Shown here: piece after piece, positions 27,845 through 36,030 of the stretch
Layout of the letters: the number at the start of each line of letters is the position of its first letter
Position numbering within the stretch: position 1 is the first letter of the stretch
Origin: Rhodoplanes sp. Z2-YC6860
GTDB lineage: Bacteria > Pseudomonadota > Alphaproteobacteria > Rhizobiales > Xanthobacteraceae
Direction of reading: 5' to 3'
DNA length: 64,000 nt
Assembly: GCF_001579845.1 (NCBI RefSeq)
Contig: NZ_CP007440.1
Location: forward strand, 7,400,029-7,464,028
Notes under the pieces: model-generated
The model's input: only the letters and a program-made list of their open reading frames with translations
Databases searched by the model: none
Told to the model about the DNA's origin: nothing
Made by a program: the position numbers and the translations under genes

Positions 27845-28846
27845 CTATTTCCCGGCCAACGCCTTCTTCACGAAGCTGTCGTTGGTGGTCTTTTTCAGAT
27901 CGATGGTCGCACCGGCCACCGCCGGATCGAACACCTTGAGCACCGCATAGGCGGTGTCGACCGCGCCGGGCTCGAAATGGCCGTCCGGCGAATACATCGG
28001 CTTCGAGACTTCGAGAGCCTTGATGTAGATCGACAGATTGCCCAGTGCGTATTCCTCCGGCATCAGCTTGGCGATGTCCTCGGCCGAATGGCTCGCGATC
28101 CATTTCAGGCCGCGCACGAAGGCATCGACCACCTTCTGCACGGCCTGCGGATTCTTCTCGATATAGGCAGGAGCTGCGTAAATCACACCGCCCGGATAGG
28201 GCCCGCCATAGACCGCCTTGGTGCCCTCGGCGGTCCGGGTGTCGGCCACGATCTTCACCAACTTCTCGCTTTCCATCAGCGTCATCATCGGGTCGGAGCT
28301 GACGATGGCGTCGATCTCGGCGCGCCGCGCCGCCGCGACCGCCGTCGAGGTCGTGCCGGTGCCGACAAACGACGCGTCGTCGGGCTTGAGCCCGTTGCGC
28401 ACCATCATATAGGCGGCCATGAAATGCGTGCTCGAGCCCGGCGAGGTCACGCCGATCTTCATGCCTTTGAGATCGGCCGGGCCTTTGTAGCGGTCGGCCT
28501 TGCCGGCCATCATTGCCAGCACGAAGCCCGGATAGCGGCCGTATTGCACAAGAGCGACCACCGGCTGGCCCTTGGCCTGCATCTGGATGGTGTGATCGAA
28601 GGTGCCGATGCCGATCTCGGCACTGCCGCCGATGATCGCTTGCAAGGTGCGGCCGCCGCTTGCCACGTCGGCGATCTCGACGTCGAGGCCAGCGTCCTTG
28701 AAGTAGCCGAGCCGCTCGGTGACCGACAGCGGCAGATAGAACACCGCCGACTTGCCGCCGACTGCGAACCTCACCTTTTCCTGGGCGAGCGCCGGCCCAG
28801 CCTGCATGCAGGCCAGCGCCAACACCATCCCGATCAATTTCTTCAT
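27845..28846 (-). CDS. NMT1/THI5-like ABC transporter substrate-binding protein
   Basis: Start at ATG 28846, behind GGGAGGAACAACA; the longer reading to 28882 is unneeded. 333 residues with a signal peptide (MKKLIGMVLALACMQAGPAL). Fold signs are VRFAVGGKSAVFYLPLSVTE, ASGGRTLQAIIGGSAEIGIG and KGMKIGVTSPGSSTHFMAAY, as in taurine, nitrate, or pyrimidine (THI5-like) binding proteins. No permease or ATPase is adjacent. It sits 12 bases upstream of the helicase on the same strand. Divergent from the unusual dihydroorotate dehydrogenase; a pyrimidine ligand is imaginable but unsupported. Confidence 0.88.
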   Translation of the reverse strand: MKKLIGMVLALACMQAGPALAQEKVRFAVGGKSAVFYLPLSVTERLGYFKDAGLDVEIADVASGGRTLQAIIGGSAEIGIGTFDHTIQMQAKGQPVVALVQYGRYPGFVLAMMAGKADRYKGPADLKGMKIGVTSPGSSTHFMAAYMMVRNGLKPDDASFVGTGTTSTAVAAARRAEIDAIVSSDPMMTLMESEKLVKIVADTRTAEGTKAVYGGPYPGGVIYAAPAYIEKNPQAVQKVVDAFVRGLKWIASHSAEDIAKLMPEEYALGNLSIYIKALEVSKPMYSPDGHFEPGAVDTAYAVLKVFDPAVAGATIDLKKTTNDSFVKKALAGK

Positions 28847-28935
28847 TGTTGTTCCTCCCGGCTGCGTTGTTGTCCCATTCACGCAGGCCCGTTAGTTTGC
28901 ATCATCACGCGTTCGAAGTCGCGGCAGGCTTTTGC

Positions 28936-30033
28936 ATGGGCCTCTACACGAGCATCGTCCGGCCGCTGGCATTCCGCCTGGAGGCGGAGCGTGCTCATCA
29001 TCTCGCCATCAAGCTGGGCGGCAGCGTGGCCTGGGCCGCGCCGGCTTTGCGACCGCTGCTCGATGCCTCCGACATGCGCCTCGAAACCCGGGTGGCAGGC
29101 CTGCGCTTTCCCAATCCGATCGGGCTCGCGGCGGGCTACGACAAAAGCGGCGAGTCGGTCGCGACCTTGGCGGCGCTGGGCTTCGGCAGCGTCGAGGTCG
29201 GCTCGGTGTCGATCGATCCCTCTGACGGCAATCCGAAGCCACGCCTGTGGCGGCTTCCAGAGGACAAGGCCCTGCTGGTGCATTACGGCATGCAGAACGA
29301 CGGTGCGCAGGTGGTTGCCGAGCGCGTCAGGAATCTCAAGCTTCCGGTTCCGCTCGGCGTCAACATCGCGGTAACCAATCGCGGCAAAGGCGCGCCGCAT
29401 CTCAACCCCGACCAGATCATCGCCGAATATGTCGAGGCCGCGCGGGTGCTCGCGCCGCACGCCGACTACCTGATGCTCAACCTGAGCTGTCCCAACACGG
29501 CCGACGGCCGCGATTTCTTCATCGACGGCGCCAACATGCGAAACTGCATCGCGGCGCTCGCGACGCTTGGTCTCAAGCTGCCGGTGTTCATGAAGACCTC
29601 GTCGGCGGGCGGCGTCGCGGCGGTCGAGCGCGTGCTCGCCGCAGCTGACGGTCATGACTTCATCGCAGGGTTCCTGTTCAACCAGATCCCCGGCAAGCCG
29701 GAAAAGCTCAACACGCCAGAGGCGCAGTGGCGCTCGCTGCCGGGAACAGTCGCAGGTCCGCCGATCGTCTATCAGGCGCCGATGGCGGCGACGGCCGAGT
29801 GCTATCGCCGGATGGATCGCAAGCGCTACGTGCTGATCTCGGCAGGCGCCGTGACCACGGCTGAGGACGCTTACGCCAAGATCAGGAACGGCGCGTCGCT
29901 GGTGCAGCTTTTTACCGCGATGGTCTACGAGGGCCCGCTGCTGGCGCGGCGGATCGTGCGCGGACTGTCGCAGTTGCTGGAGCGCGACGGCTTCAAATCG
30001 GTGAGAGAGGCGGTCGGCGCGGACGTGCGCTAA
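28936..30033 (+). CDS. Divergent dihydroorotate dehydrogenase-like flavoprotein (second copy)
   Basis: Start at ATG 28936 (MGLYTSIVRPLAF), 365 residues, so it has the length and N-terminal helices of class 2 (quinone) enzymes. FMN-barrel motifs are present: PNPIGLAAGYDKSGE near 60, GSVEVGSVSIDP near 95 and GVNIAVTNRG. But the active-site segment reads NLSCPNT with Cys185 where class 2 enzymes have Ser; Cys is the class 1 base. The window's other pyrD (36031-37125) has the canonical Ser, so this copy probably has another substrate or acceptor. Divergent from the NMT1-like gene. Confidence 0.85.
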   Translation: MGLYTSIVRPLAFRLEAERAHHLAIKLGGSVAWAAPALRPLLDASDMRLETRVAGLRFPNPIGLAAGYDKSGESVATLAALGFGSVEVGSVSIDPSDGNPKPRLWRLPEDKALLVHYGMQNDGAQVVAERVRNLKLPVPLGVNIAVTNRGKGAPHLNPDQIIAEYVEAARVLAPHADYLMLNLSCPNTADGRDFFIDGANMRNCIAALATLGLKLPVFMKTSSAGGVAAVERVLAAADGHDFIAGFLFNQIPGKPEKLNTPEAQWRSLPGTVAGPPIVYQAPMAATAECYRRMDRKRYVLISAGAVTTAEDAYAKIRNGASLVQLFTAMVYEGPLLARRIVRGLSQLLERDGFKSVREAVGADVR

Positions 30034-30044
30034 CTCTGCCCGCG

Positions 30045-30149
30045 GTCATTCCGGGGCGCGCCGAAGGCCCGAACCCGGAATCCAGACGCACGATTTGTGT
30101 ATGCATCTGGATTCCGGGTTCGCTCGCTTCGCGAGCGCCCCGGAATGAC
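30045..30149. repeat. Palindromic intergenic repeat, GTCATTCCGG family, copy 2
   Basis: Perfect 15-bp terminal inverted repeats, 30045-30059 (GTCATTCCGGGGCGC) and 30135-30149. Inside is a perfect 16-bp pair, 30071-30086 with 30106-30121. The right 40 bases match the right part of the element at 5527-5652 with one base of difference. It fills the space between convergent genes, where it may end both transcripts. Confidence 0.88.
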
Positions 30150-30161
30150 AGTGCCAAATCG

Positions 30162-31076
30162 CTAAAGCCTTGCGACGACGACCAGCCCCGGCACTGGCTC
30201 GCCGCGCTCGGTGCGGGTCGAGGCTTCGGAAAGCTGCAACAATTGCAAGCCCGCGGCGGCAATCGCGGCGCGCACATGGTCGGCGCCGTGGGCGTAGCGC
30301 AGCGATTCCTGCATCTGGACGCCGGACCGCTCGTGCGTTTCGACCGAGAATGCGAACAAACCGCCCGGCGCCAGCACCTTGGCGACACCCGTCGCAATCG
30401 GCGCGATGTCGCTGCAATAGACGAAGACGTCGGCGGCGATTGAGAGATGGTTCTGTGCACCGGATTCGCTGGCGAGAAACTCCAGCAGATCGGACACTTC
30501 GAGCCGGTCATAGAGATTCTTGGCGCGGGCCTGCTCGACCATGCCCGGCGAAATGTCGACCCCTGCAAGCCAATCGCAGTGCGGCCGGAAGGCCGCGCCG
30601 CTCAATCCCGTCCCGCAACCGAGATCGAGCACCGCGCCGAGCCGCGAGCTCGAATGTGCCCGCACCGCCTCAAACAGCAATTGCGGCCCGCGATAGTCCA
30701 GCCGCTCGACCAGCGCCTGATCGAATTCGGGTGCATGTTGATCAAAAAGCCGCCGCACATAGACCCCGGTCATCGCGGGCGTCGCCTCACCGACGCCGAG
30801 CCGCGCGAGGTGCAGCCGCGCGCCGTGATAATCCTCGCGGTCGGCGTCACGCGCCGCCGCAAAGGCCGCAACCGCGCCGTCACGGTCGCCGAGCCGCTCG
30901 CGGATCGTCGCCAGCGCAAACCATGCGGTGGCAAAGCCCGGCGCGGTCTCGACGACCTGGGCCAGGATATCGGCCGCGGCCTCGGCATCGCCGCGCATCA
31001 GATAATCCAGCGCCCAATGGTAGCGCCGGTCGATCACTGGGTTTCCCGAAGAAACGAAAAGCGGCTGTGCGGCCAT
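30162..31076 (-). CDS. TPR-containing class I methyltransferase
   Basis: Start at ATG 31076 (MAAQPLF), 304 residues. Residues about 15-100 are TPR-like helices (YHWALDYLMRGDAEAAADIL), then a class I methyltransferase: VLDLGCGTGLSGAAFRPH near 155 is motif I, LAGVDISPGMVEQARAKN motif II and LAPGGLFAFSVETHE a later strand. Substrate unknown; related TPR-methyltransferases act on proteins or on small molecules. Divergent from the exonuclease gene 36 bases away. Longer reading frames upstream on this strand overlap that gene and are not used. Confidence 0.88.
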   Translation of the reverse strand: MAAQPLFVSSGNPVIDRRYHWALDYLMRGDAEAAADILAQVVETAPGFATAWFALATIRERLGDRDGAVAAFAAARDADREDYHGARLHLARLGVGEATPAMTGVYVRRLFDQHAPEFDQALVERLDYRGPQLLFEAVRAHSSSRLGAVLDLGCGTGLSGAAFRPHCDWLAGVDISPGMVEQARAKNLYDRLEVSDLLEFLASESGAQNHLSIAADVFVYCSDIAPIATGVAKVLAPGGLFAFSVETHERSGVQMQESLRYAHGADHVRAAIAAAGLQLLQLSEASTRTERGEPVPGLVVVARL

Positions 31077-31112
31077 GATGGAAAGGTTCGCCGGTCTGTT
31101 CTTTGCGCCGAT

Positions 31113-32180
31113 ATGGCATATCTCAGCCCCATGCGTCCCGAACAACTGCTGACGCCGACGCCGTCGGGCGTGTGCTGCCAGACCGGCGGCTTCCACATCG
31201 ACCCGACGCGGCCCGTCGACAAGGCCGTGATCACCCACGGCCATTCCGACCATGCGCGGCCCGGCCACGGCGCGGTGCTGGCGACGCAAGAGACGCTCGA
31301 CCTGATGCGGCTGCGTTACGGCGACAATTTCGCGGGCTCGACGCAGGTGGCCACGCCCGGCGAGACGATCCGGCTCGGGGGCGCCACGGTGACATTTCAC
31401 CCCGCTGGTCACGTGCTCGGCTCCGCCCAGGTCGCGGTCGAGTGCGGGGGCTGCCGCATCGTCGCCTCGGGCGACTACAAGGACGTGCCCGATCCGACGT
31501 GCGCGCCGTTCGAACTGGTGTCGTGCGACGTGTTCATCACCGAGGCCACTTTTGGATTGCCGGTGTTCCGCCACGGCAACCCGGACGGCGAGATCGCCCG
31601 CCTCCTCCATTCGGTCGCGGTATTTCCGGAGCGCGCCCATCTCGTCGGCGCCTATTCGCTCGGCAAGGCGCAGCGGGTGATCGCGCTCATCCGCGCGGCC
31701 GGCTACGACAAGCCGATTTACCTGCATGGCGCGCTGGAGAAGATCACGCACTATTACCAGAGCCGCGGCATCGACCTCGGAGAGCTTCGTCCGGTGCGCG
31801 GCACCGCCAAGGCGGAGCTTGCCGGCGCCATTGCGCTCTGCCCGCCTTCGTCACTGCAAGACGTCTGGACGCGGCGCTTTCCCGATCCGGTGCCGTGCTT
31901 CGCCTCCGGCTGGATGCGGGTGCGGGCGCGCGCCAGACAGCGCGGCGTCGAACTGCCGCTGGTGATCTCGGACCACGCCGACTGGGACGGCCTCACCGCG
32001 ACAATCGCGGCGACCGGCGCCTCTGAAATCTGGGTGACGCACGGCCAGGAGGACGCGCTGGTGCATTGGAGCAGGTCGCGCGGACTGAAAGCGCGGCCGC
32101 TCGCCATTGTCGGTTACGGCGACGAAGACGACGAAAATGATGACAATGGGAGCGCTGCCGAAAGCAGGGAGAACAAATGA
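31113..32180 (+). CDS. Ligase-associated DNA damage response exonuclease (MBL/beta-CASP type)
   Basis: Start at ATG 31113; 355 residues. Zinc motifs of the metallo-beta-lactamase nucleases are intact: THGHSDHARPGH near residue 40, HPAGHVLGSAQV near 95, VASGDYKDVP near 118, SDHADWDGL near 290 and WVTHGQED near 310. This is the exonuclease of the ligase-associated repair set (TIGR04122 type), expected to act on DNA ends. Its stop overlaps the start of a small unknown gene by 4 bases, after which the ligase follows. Confidence 0.94.
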   Translation: MAYLSPMRPEQLLTPTPSGVCCQTGGFHIDPTRPVDKAVITHGHSDHARPGHGAVLATQETLDLMRLRYGDNFAGSTQVATPGETIRLGGATVTFHPAGHVLGSAQVAVECGGCRIVASGDYKDVPDPTCAPFELVSCDVFITEATFGLPVFRHGNPDGEIARLLHSVAVFPERAHLVGAYSLGKAQRVIALIRAAGYDKPIYLHGALEKITHYYQSRGIDLGELRPVRGTAKAELAGAIALCPPSSLQDVWTRRFPDPVPCFASGWMRVRARARQRGVELPLVISDHADWDGLTATIAATGASEIWVTHGQEDALVHWSRSRGLKARPLAIVGYGDEDDENDDNGSAAESRENK

Positions 32181-32707
32181 GCGCTACCCTGATTTTAGCG
32201 GTATACGGAGCAATACTTTCGACTGTTCTCGGATTCATCACTGTATTCAATTTTTTGAAAGAAAGACGAATTCTCTCAGTCGAAGCACATCCTTCGTTTG
32301 AAACAGAACTCGCGCACTACGATTTTGTTATCGCGAACATCTCGTCGCGACCTCTAACGATCATCGATTGTGCAATCATGAACCTTGCAAAAACAGACGA
32401 AGGAGGCCTTCAATCAGATTGGGGGATAGAGCCTTATGTCCTGAAATCCCTATTTGGAAATGACAAAACTAAGAAACTTATACTTCCTCGCACACTCCAT
32501 CCCGGCGAAATTCTGATTGTCGGCACAAACAGCGATCAAATCATTGAACAGTTTTCCTTTTACGCCAGCACAAAAATTGCCGCTAAGACATGGACTCCGA
32601 CGGAAGCGATGCAATTGGAAATCAGTCACTCTATGAGCAAGAAATTGCACAAGACTGTTTTCAAGCTGGAAGAAAATGAACTGAGCCGGCTAACAACCTC
32701 GAACTAA
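32177..32707 (+). CDS. Unrecognised A+T-rich protein with one N-terminal membrane segment
   Basis: 176 residues, start overlapping the exonuclease stop (ATGA). Residues about 3-27 form one membrane helix (LILAVYGAILSTVLGFITVF); the rest is soluble, with a beta-rich stretch (ELAHYDFVIANISSRPLTII) and a Lys/Glu-rich tail. I recognise no family. Three 60-base lines I counted in this gene average about 40% G+C, against about 72% for one line in the next gene, so it was probably acquired. It ends one base before the ligase ATG, so it is co-transcribed with both repair genes. Confidence 0.75.
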   Translation: MSATLILAVYGAILSTVLGFITVFNFLKERRILSVEAHPSFETELAHYDFVIANISSRPLTIIDCAIMNLAKTDEGGLQSDWGIEPYVLKSLFGNDKTKKLILPRTLHPGEILIVGTNSDQIIEQFSFYASTKIAAKTWTPTEAMQLEISHSMSKKLHKTVFKLEENELSRLTTSN

Positions 32708-32708
32708 A

Positions 32709-34376
32709 ATGAATCGCTTCGCCGAGCTTCTCGACCGCCTGGCCTACGAGCCGTCTCGCAACAACAAGCTGCGGCTGATCGCGGACTATCTGCGCTCGAC
32801 GCCCGATCCCGAGCGTGGCTTTGCGCTCGCGGGGCTGACCGGTGCATTGTCGTTCCAGCACGCCAAGGCGGGCATGATCCGCGCGCTGATCGCCGAGCGC
32901 ACCGATCCGGTGCTGTTCGAAATTTCTTACGACTATGTCGGCGATCTTTCCGAAACGGTGGCGCTGATGTGGCCTGCCGACCCGTCGCAGAAACCCAACT
33001 CCACGCCGTCGCTATCAGAGGTGATCGAAACACTCGCCACGCTCGGCAAGACCCAATTGCCGAAGCAGCTCGCGCGCTGGCTCGACGGTCTCGACGAGAC
33101 CGGCCGCTGGGCGCTGCTCAAGCTGGTGACCGGAGCATTGCGCATCGGCGTCTCCGCCAGGCTTGCGAAAACTGCCGCAGCCTCGCTCGGCGACAAGGAG
33201 CCGAACGAAGTCGAAATCCTGTGGCCCGGCTTGTCGCCACCCTACACCGCGTTATTCGCCTGGCTCGAGGGCCGCGCCGACAAGCCCCAGACCCGCGACC
33301 TTGCGCCGTTCCGCCCAGCAATGCTGGCTCATGCCATCGAGGAAACCGATTTCGCCGCCCTGAACCCGACGGACTTCACCGCCGAATGGAAATGGGACGG
33401 CATCCGCGTGCAGGCAGCCGCGGCCGGCTCCGGCGAAGGCCATATCGCGCGGCTTTATTCGCGCACCGGCGAGGACATCTCGAAAAGCTTTCCCGATCTC
33501 GCCGAGGCGCTGCGGCTGCCCGGCTCGATCGACGGCGAGCTGCTGATCTTGCGCGACGGCCGCGTGCAGTCGTTCAACGTGTTGCAGCAGCGGCTCAACC
33601 GCAAGGCCGTGACGCCGAAGCTGCTGCAGGAATTTCCGGCGCATCTGCGCGCCTATGATCTGCTCGTCGACGGCGACGAGGACCTGCGCGACAAGCCCTT
33701 TGCCGAACGGCGGATGCGTCTGGAAACATTCGTCACAAGGCTCAACGACCCGCGCATCGATCTGTCGCCGATGGTGCCGTTCAATACCTGGGACGAACTG
33801 ACCGCCGCACGCGCCGACCCGGCGAAATCCGGCGCCGGCCAGGACGCCGGGGCCGTCGAAGGCGTCATGCTCAAACGCCGCGACTCGATCTACGTGCCCG
33901 GCCGGCCGAAAGGCCCGTGGTGGAAATGGAAGCGCGATCCGTTCACGGTCGACGCCGTGCTGATGTATGCCCAGCGCGGGCACGGCAAGCGCTCGTCCTA
34001 CTACTCCGATTATACCTTCGGGGTCTGGAAGGCCGGCGAAGGCGGCGACGAACTGGTCCCCGTCGGCAAGGCCTATTTCGGCTTCACCGACGAGGAGTTG
34101 CAGAAGATCGACCGCTTCGTGCGCAACAACACCGTCGAGCGCTTCGGCCCGGTGCGTGAGATCGCGCATGAACCCGATAAGGGCCTGGTGTTCGAGGTCG
34201 CCTTCGAGGGCCTGCAGCGCTCGACCCGGCACAAATCCGGCCTTGCCATGCGGTTTCCCCGTATCAGCCGGCTGCGCTGGGACAAGCCGCCGCGCGAAGC
34301 TGACCGGATCGACGTGCTGGAGTCGATTCTCAGCAAAATAGAAAGCGGGCGTGGCCCCGCCCGCGCGGCGTCATGA
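32709..34376 (+). CDS. ATP-dependent DNA ligase of the ligase-associated repair set
   Basis: 555 residues. N-terminal helical DNA-binding domain (residues 1-200), then the nucleotidyltransferase domain with the adenylated Lys228 in EWKWDGIR, DGELLIL near 278 and VEGVMLKRRDS near 385, and the OB domain with PWWKWKRDPFTVDAVLMY. This is the cisplatin/DNA-damage-response ligase (TIGR04120 type) rather than the replicative NAD ligase. It works with the exonuclease, helicase and PdeM encoded within 10 kb. Confidence 0.95.
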   Translation: MNRFAELLDRLAYEPSRNNKLRLIADYLRSTPDPERGFALAGLTGALSFQHAKAGMIRALIAERTDPVLFEISYDYVGDLSETVALMWPADPSQKPNSTPSLSEVIETLATLGKTQLPKQLARWLDGLDETGRWALLKLVTGALRIGVSARLAKTAAASLGDKEPNEVEILWPGLSPPYTALFAWLEGRADKPQTRDLAPFRPAMLAHAIEETDFAALNPTDFTAEWKWDGIRVQAAAAGSGEGHIARLYSRTGEDISKSFPDLAEALRLPGSIDGELLILRDGRVQSFNVLQQRLNRKAVTPKLLQEFPAHLRAYDLLVDGDEDLRDKPFAERRMRLETFVTRLNDPRIDLSPMVPFNTWDELTAARADPAKSGAGQDAGAVEGVMLKRRDSIYVPGRPKGPWWKWKRDPFTVDAVLMYAQRGHGKRSSYYSDYTFGVWKAGEGGDELVPVGKAYFGFTDEELQKIDRFVRNNTVERFGPVREIAHEPDKGLVFEVAFEGLQRSTRHKSGLAMRFPRISRLRWDKPPREADRIDVLESILSKIESGRGPARAAS

Positions 34377-34405
34377 TAGATTGGATTTGGTTCGGGGAGA
34401 TTCGA

Positions 34406-34678
34406 ATGGCCGAAAACGTCAACCGCTTCCTTGGTGGCTCGCCGCTGGCGGTCTTTGCCAAGCTGGTGCTGCTTTCGATTGTGATCGGCGTGGTGCTGTC
34501 GGCACTCGGCCTCGATCCGCGGGATATCCTCCAGAGCCTGCGACGGTTCATCCAGAACATCTGGGACATGGGGTTCGACGCGATTCGCTGGCTCTGGCAG
34601 TATTTCCTGCTCGGCGCCGTGATCGTCATTCCGATCTGGCTCCTGATGCGCATCTTCAACGCGCCAAGAGGACGCTAG
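34406..34678 (+). CDS. Small two-helix membrane protein (DUF6460-like)
   Basis: Start chosen at ATG 34406 behind GGGGAG, 90 residues; an earlier ATG at 34373 overlapping the ligase stop gives 101. Two hydrophobic helices are clear: AVFAKLVLLSIVIGVVLSAL near 16-36 and YFLLGAVIVIPIWLLMRIF near the end, with LGLDPRDILQSLRRFIQNIW between. Such proteins are widespread in Rhizobiales without known role. It probably shares a transcript with the ligase. Confidence 0.75.
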   Translation: MAENVNRFLGGSPLAVFAKLVLLSIVIGVVLSALGLDPRDILQSLRRFIQNIWDMGFDAIRWLWQYFLLGAVIVIPIWLLMRIFNAPRGR

Positions 34679-34716
34679 GCGGCCGCTGAGCGGCGCAAGC
34701 GCATCCACTTCTCGCC

Positions 34717-36030
34717 ATGGCCGGTTTCGAGGTCACGCACGCGCGGGTGTTCGCCATCGCGGGTCCCGCGATGCTGGCGAACCTCACGACACCGCTGCTT
34801 GGCATCGTCGGCACCGCGGTGATCGGCCGGCTCAGCGAGGCAAGCCTTCTGGGCGCGGTCGCCATGTCGGCGCTGGTGTTCGACTGCATCTTCTGGGTGT
34901 TCGGCTTCCTGCGCATGGGCACGGTGGCGCTGACCGCGCAGGCCCTGGGCGCCGGCGACACCACCGAGCAGCGCGCCGTGCTGGCGCGGGCGCTGCTGAT
35001 CGCGGCTGTGATCGGCGTGGCGCTGATCGCGCTGCAGGCGCCGCTCGCCACTATGATCTACCGCCTGATGGGAGGCAGCGCCGCGGTGACCGAAGCCGCA
35101 CAGTCATACTTCGCCATTCGCATCTGGTCGGCGCCGTTCGCGCTCGCAAGCTACGCGGTGCTCGGCTGGCTCGTCGGGCTTGCGCGCACCGGCCTGGCGC
35201 TTGCGCTTCAGATCATCGTCAACGTGATCAACATGGCGGCCACCGCCTGGCTGGTGCTCGAGGCTGGATGGGGCGTCAATGGCGCGGCGCTCGGCTCAGT
35301 GATCGCCGAGGTGACGGGATTCATTGCGAGCCTTGCGGTCGCGTTCGTGCTGCTGCGCGGCCGGATCGGTGTTGGCTGGGCGCAGGTGCTCCACCGCGCC
35401 AAGCTCGTGCGTATGCTCGCGGTCAACCGCGACATCATGATCCGCACCATGGCGCTGATCGCAGCCTTTGCATTCTTCACGGCGCAGGGCGCGCGGGCCG
35501 GCGACACCGTTCTTGCGGCAAACGCCGTGCTGCACAACTTCATCATGATCGGCAGCTTCTTCCTCGACGGCTTCGCTACGGCGGCCCAACAGCTTTGCGG
35601 CCAGGCCACCGGCGCGCACGACCGATCGGCCTTCAGCCGCGCGGTGCGGCTGATCCTCGCCTGGGGCACAGGTTTCGGCGTCGCGACCACATTGCTGTTT
35701 CTCGCGGCCGGCGATCCGCTGATCGACACCATGACGTCGAGCCCCGACGTGCGCGAGGCGGCGCGGCACTTCATGCTGTTCGCCGCCTTCGCACCGGTCG
35801 CCGGCGTGCTGGCCTATGCCTATGACGGCATCTATATCGGCGCGACCTGGGCGCGCGACATGCGCAACCTCATGATCGCGGCGCTCTCGGTTTACTTTGC
35901 GGCGTGGTGGGCGCTCGGCGCGCTCGGCAATGCCGGCCTATGGTGGGCGCTGCTGATTTTCCTGCTGGCGCGCGGCCTGCTGCAAGCCGCGCGCTACCCG
36001 GCGCTGATGCGCATGACCTTCAAGGCCTGA
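34717..36030 (+). CDS. MATE-family multidrug efflux transporter
   Basis: 437 residues with about 12 membrane segments in two halves, each beginning with a MATE-type helix (AIAGPAMLANLTTPLLGIVG; later MALIAAFAFFTAQGARAGD). LGAVAMSALVFDCIFW and ALTAQALGAGD fit the DinF-like branch. It should export cationic or hydrophobic compounds using a Na+ or H+ gradient. Its stop abuts the stop of the convergent pyrD gene with no spacer. Confidence 0.93.
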   Translation: MAGFEVTHARVFAIAGPAMLANLTTPLLGIVGTAVIGRLSEASLLGAVAMSALVFDCIFWVFGFLRMGTVALTAQALGAGDTTEQRAVLARALLIAAVIGVALIALQAPLATMIYRLMGGSAAVTEAAQSYFAIRIWSAPFALASYAVLGWLVGLARTGLALALQIIVNVINMAATAWLVLEAGWGVNGAALGSVIAEVTGFIASLAVAFVLLRGRIGVGWAQVLHRAKLVRMLAVNRDIMIRTMALIAAFAFFTAQGARAGDTVLAANAVLHNFIMIGSFFLDGFATAAQQLCGQATGAHDRSAFSRAVRLILAWGTGFGVATTLLFLAAGDPLIDTMTSSPDVREAARHFMLFAAFAPVAGVLAYAYDGIYIGATWARDMRNLMIAALSVYFAAWWALGALGNAGLWWALLIFLLARGLLQAARYPALMRMTFKA

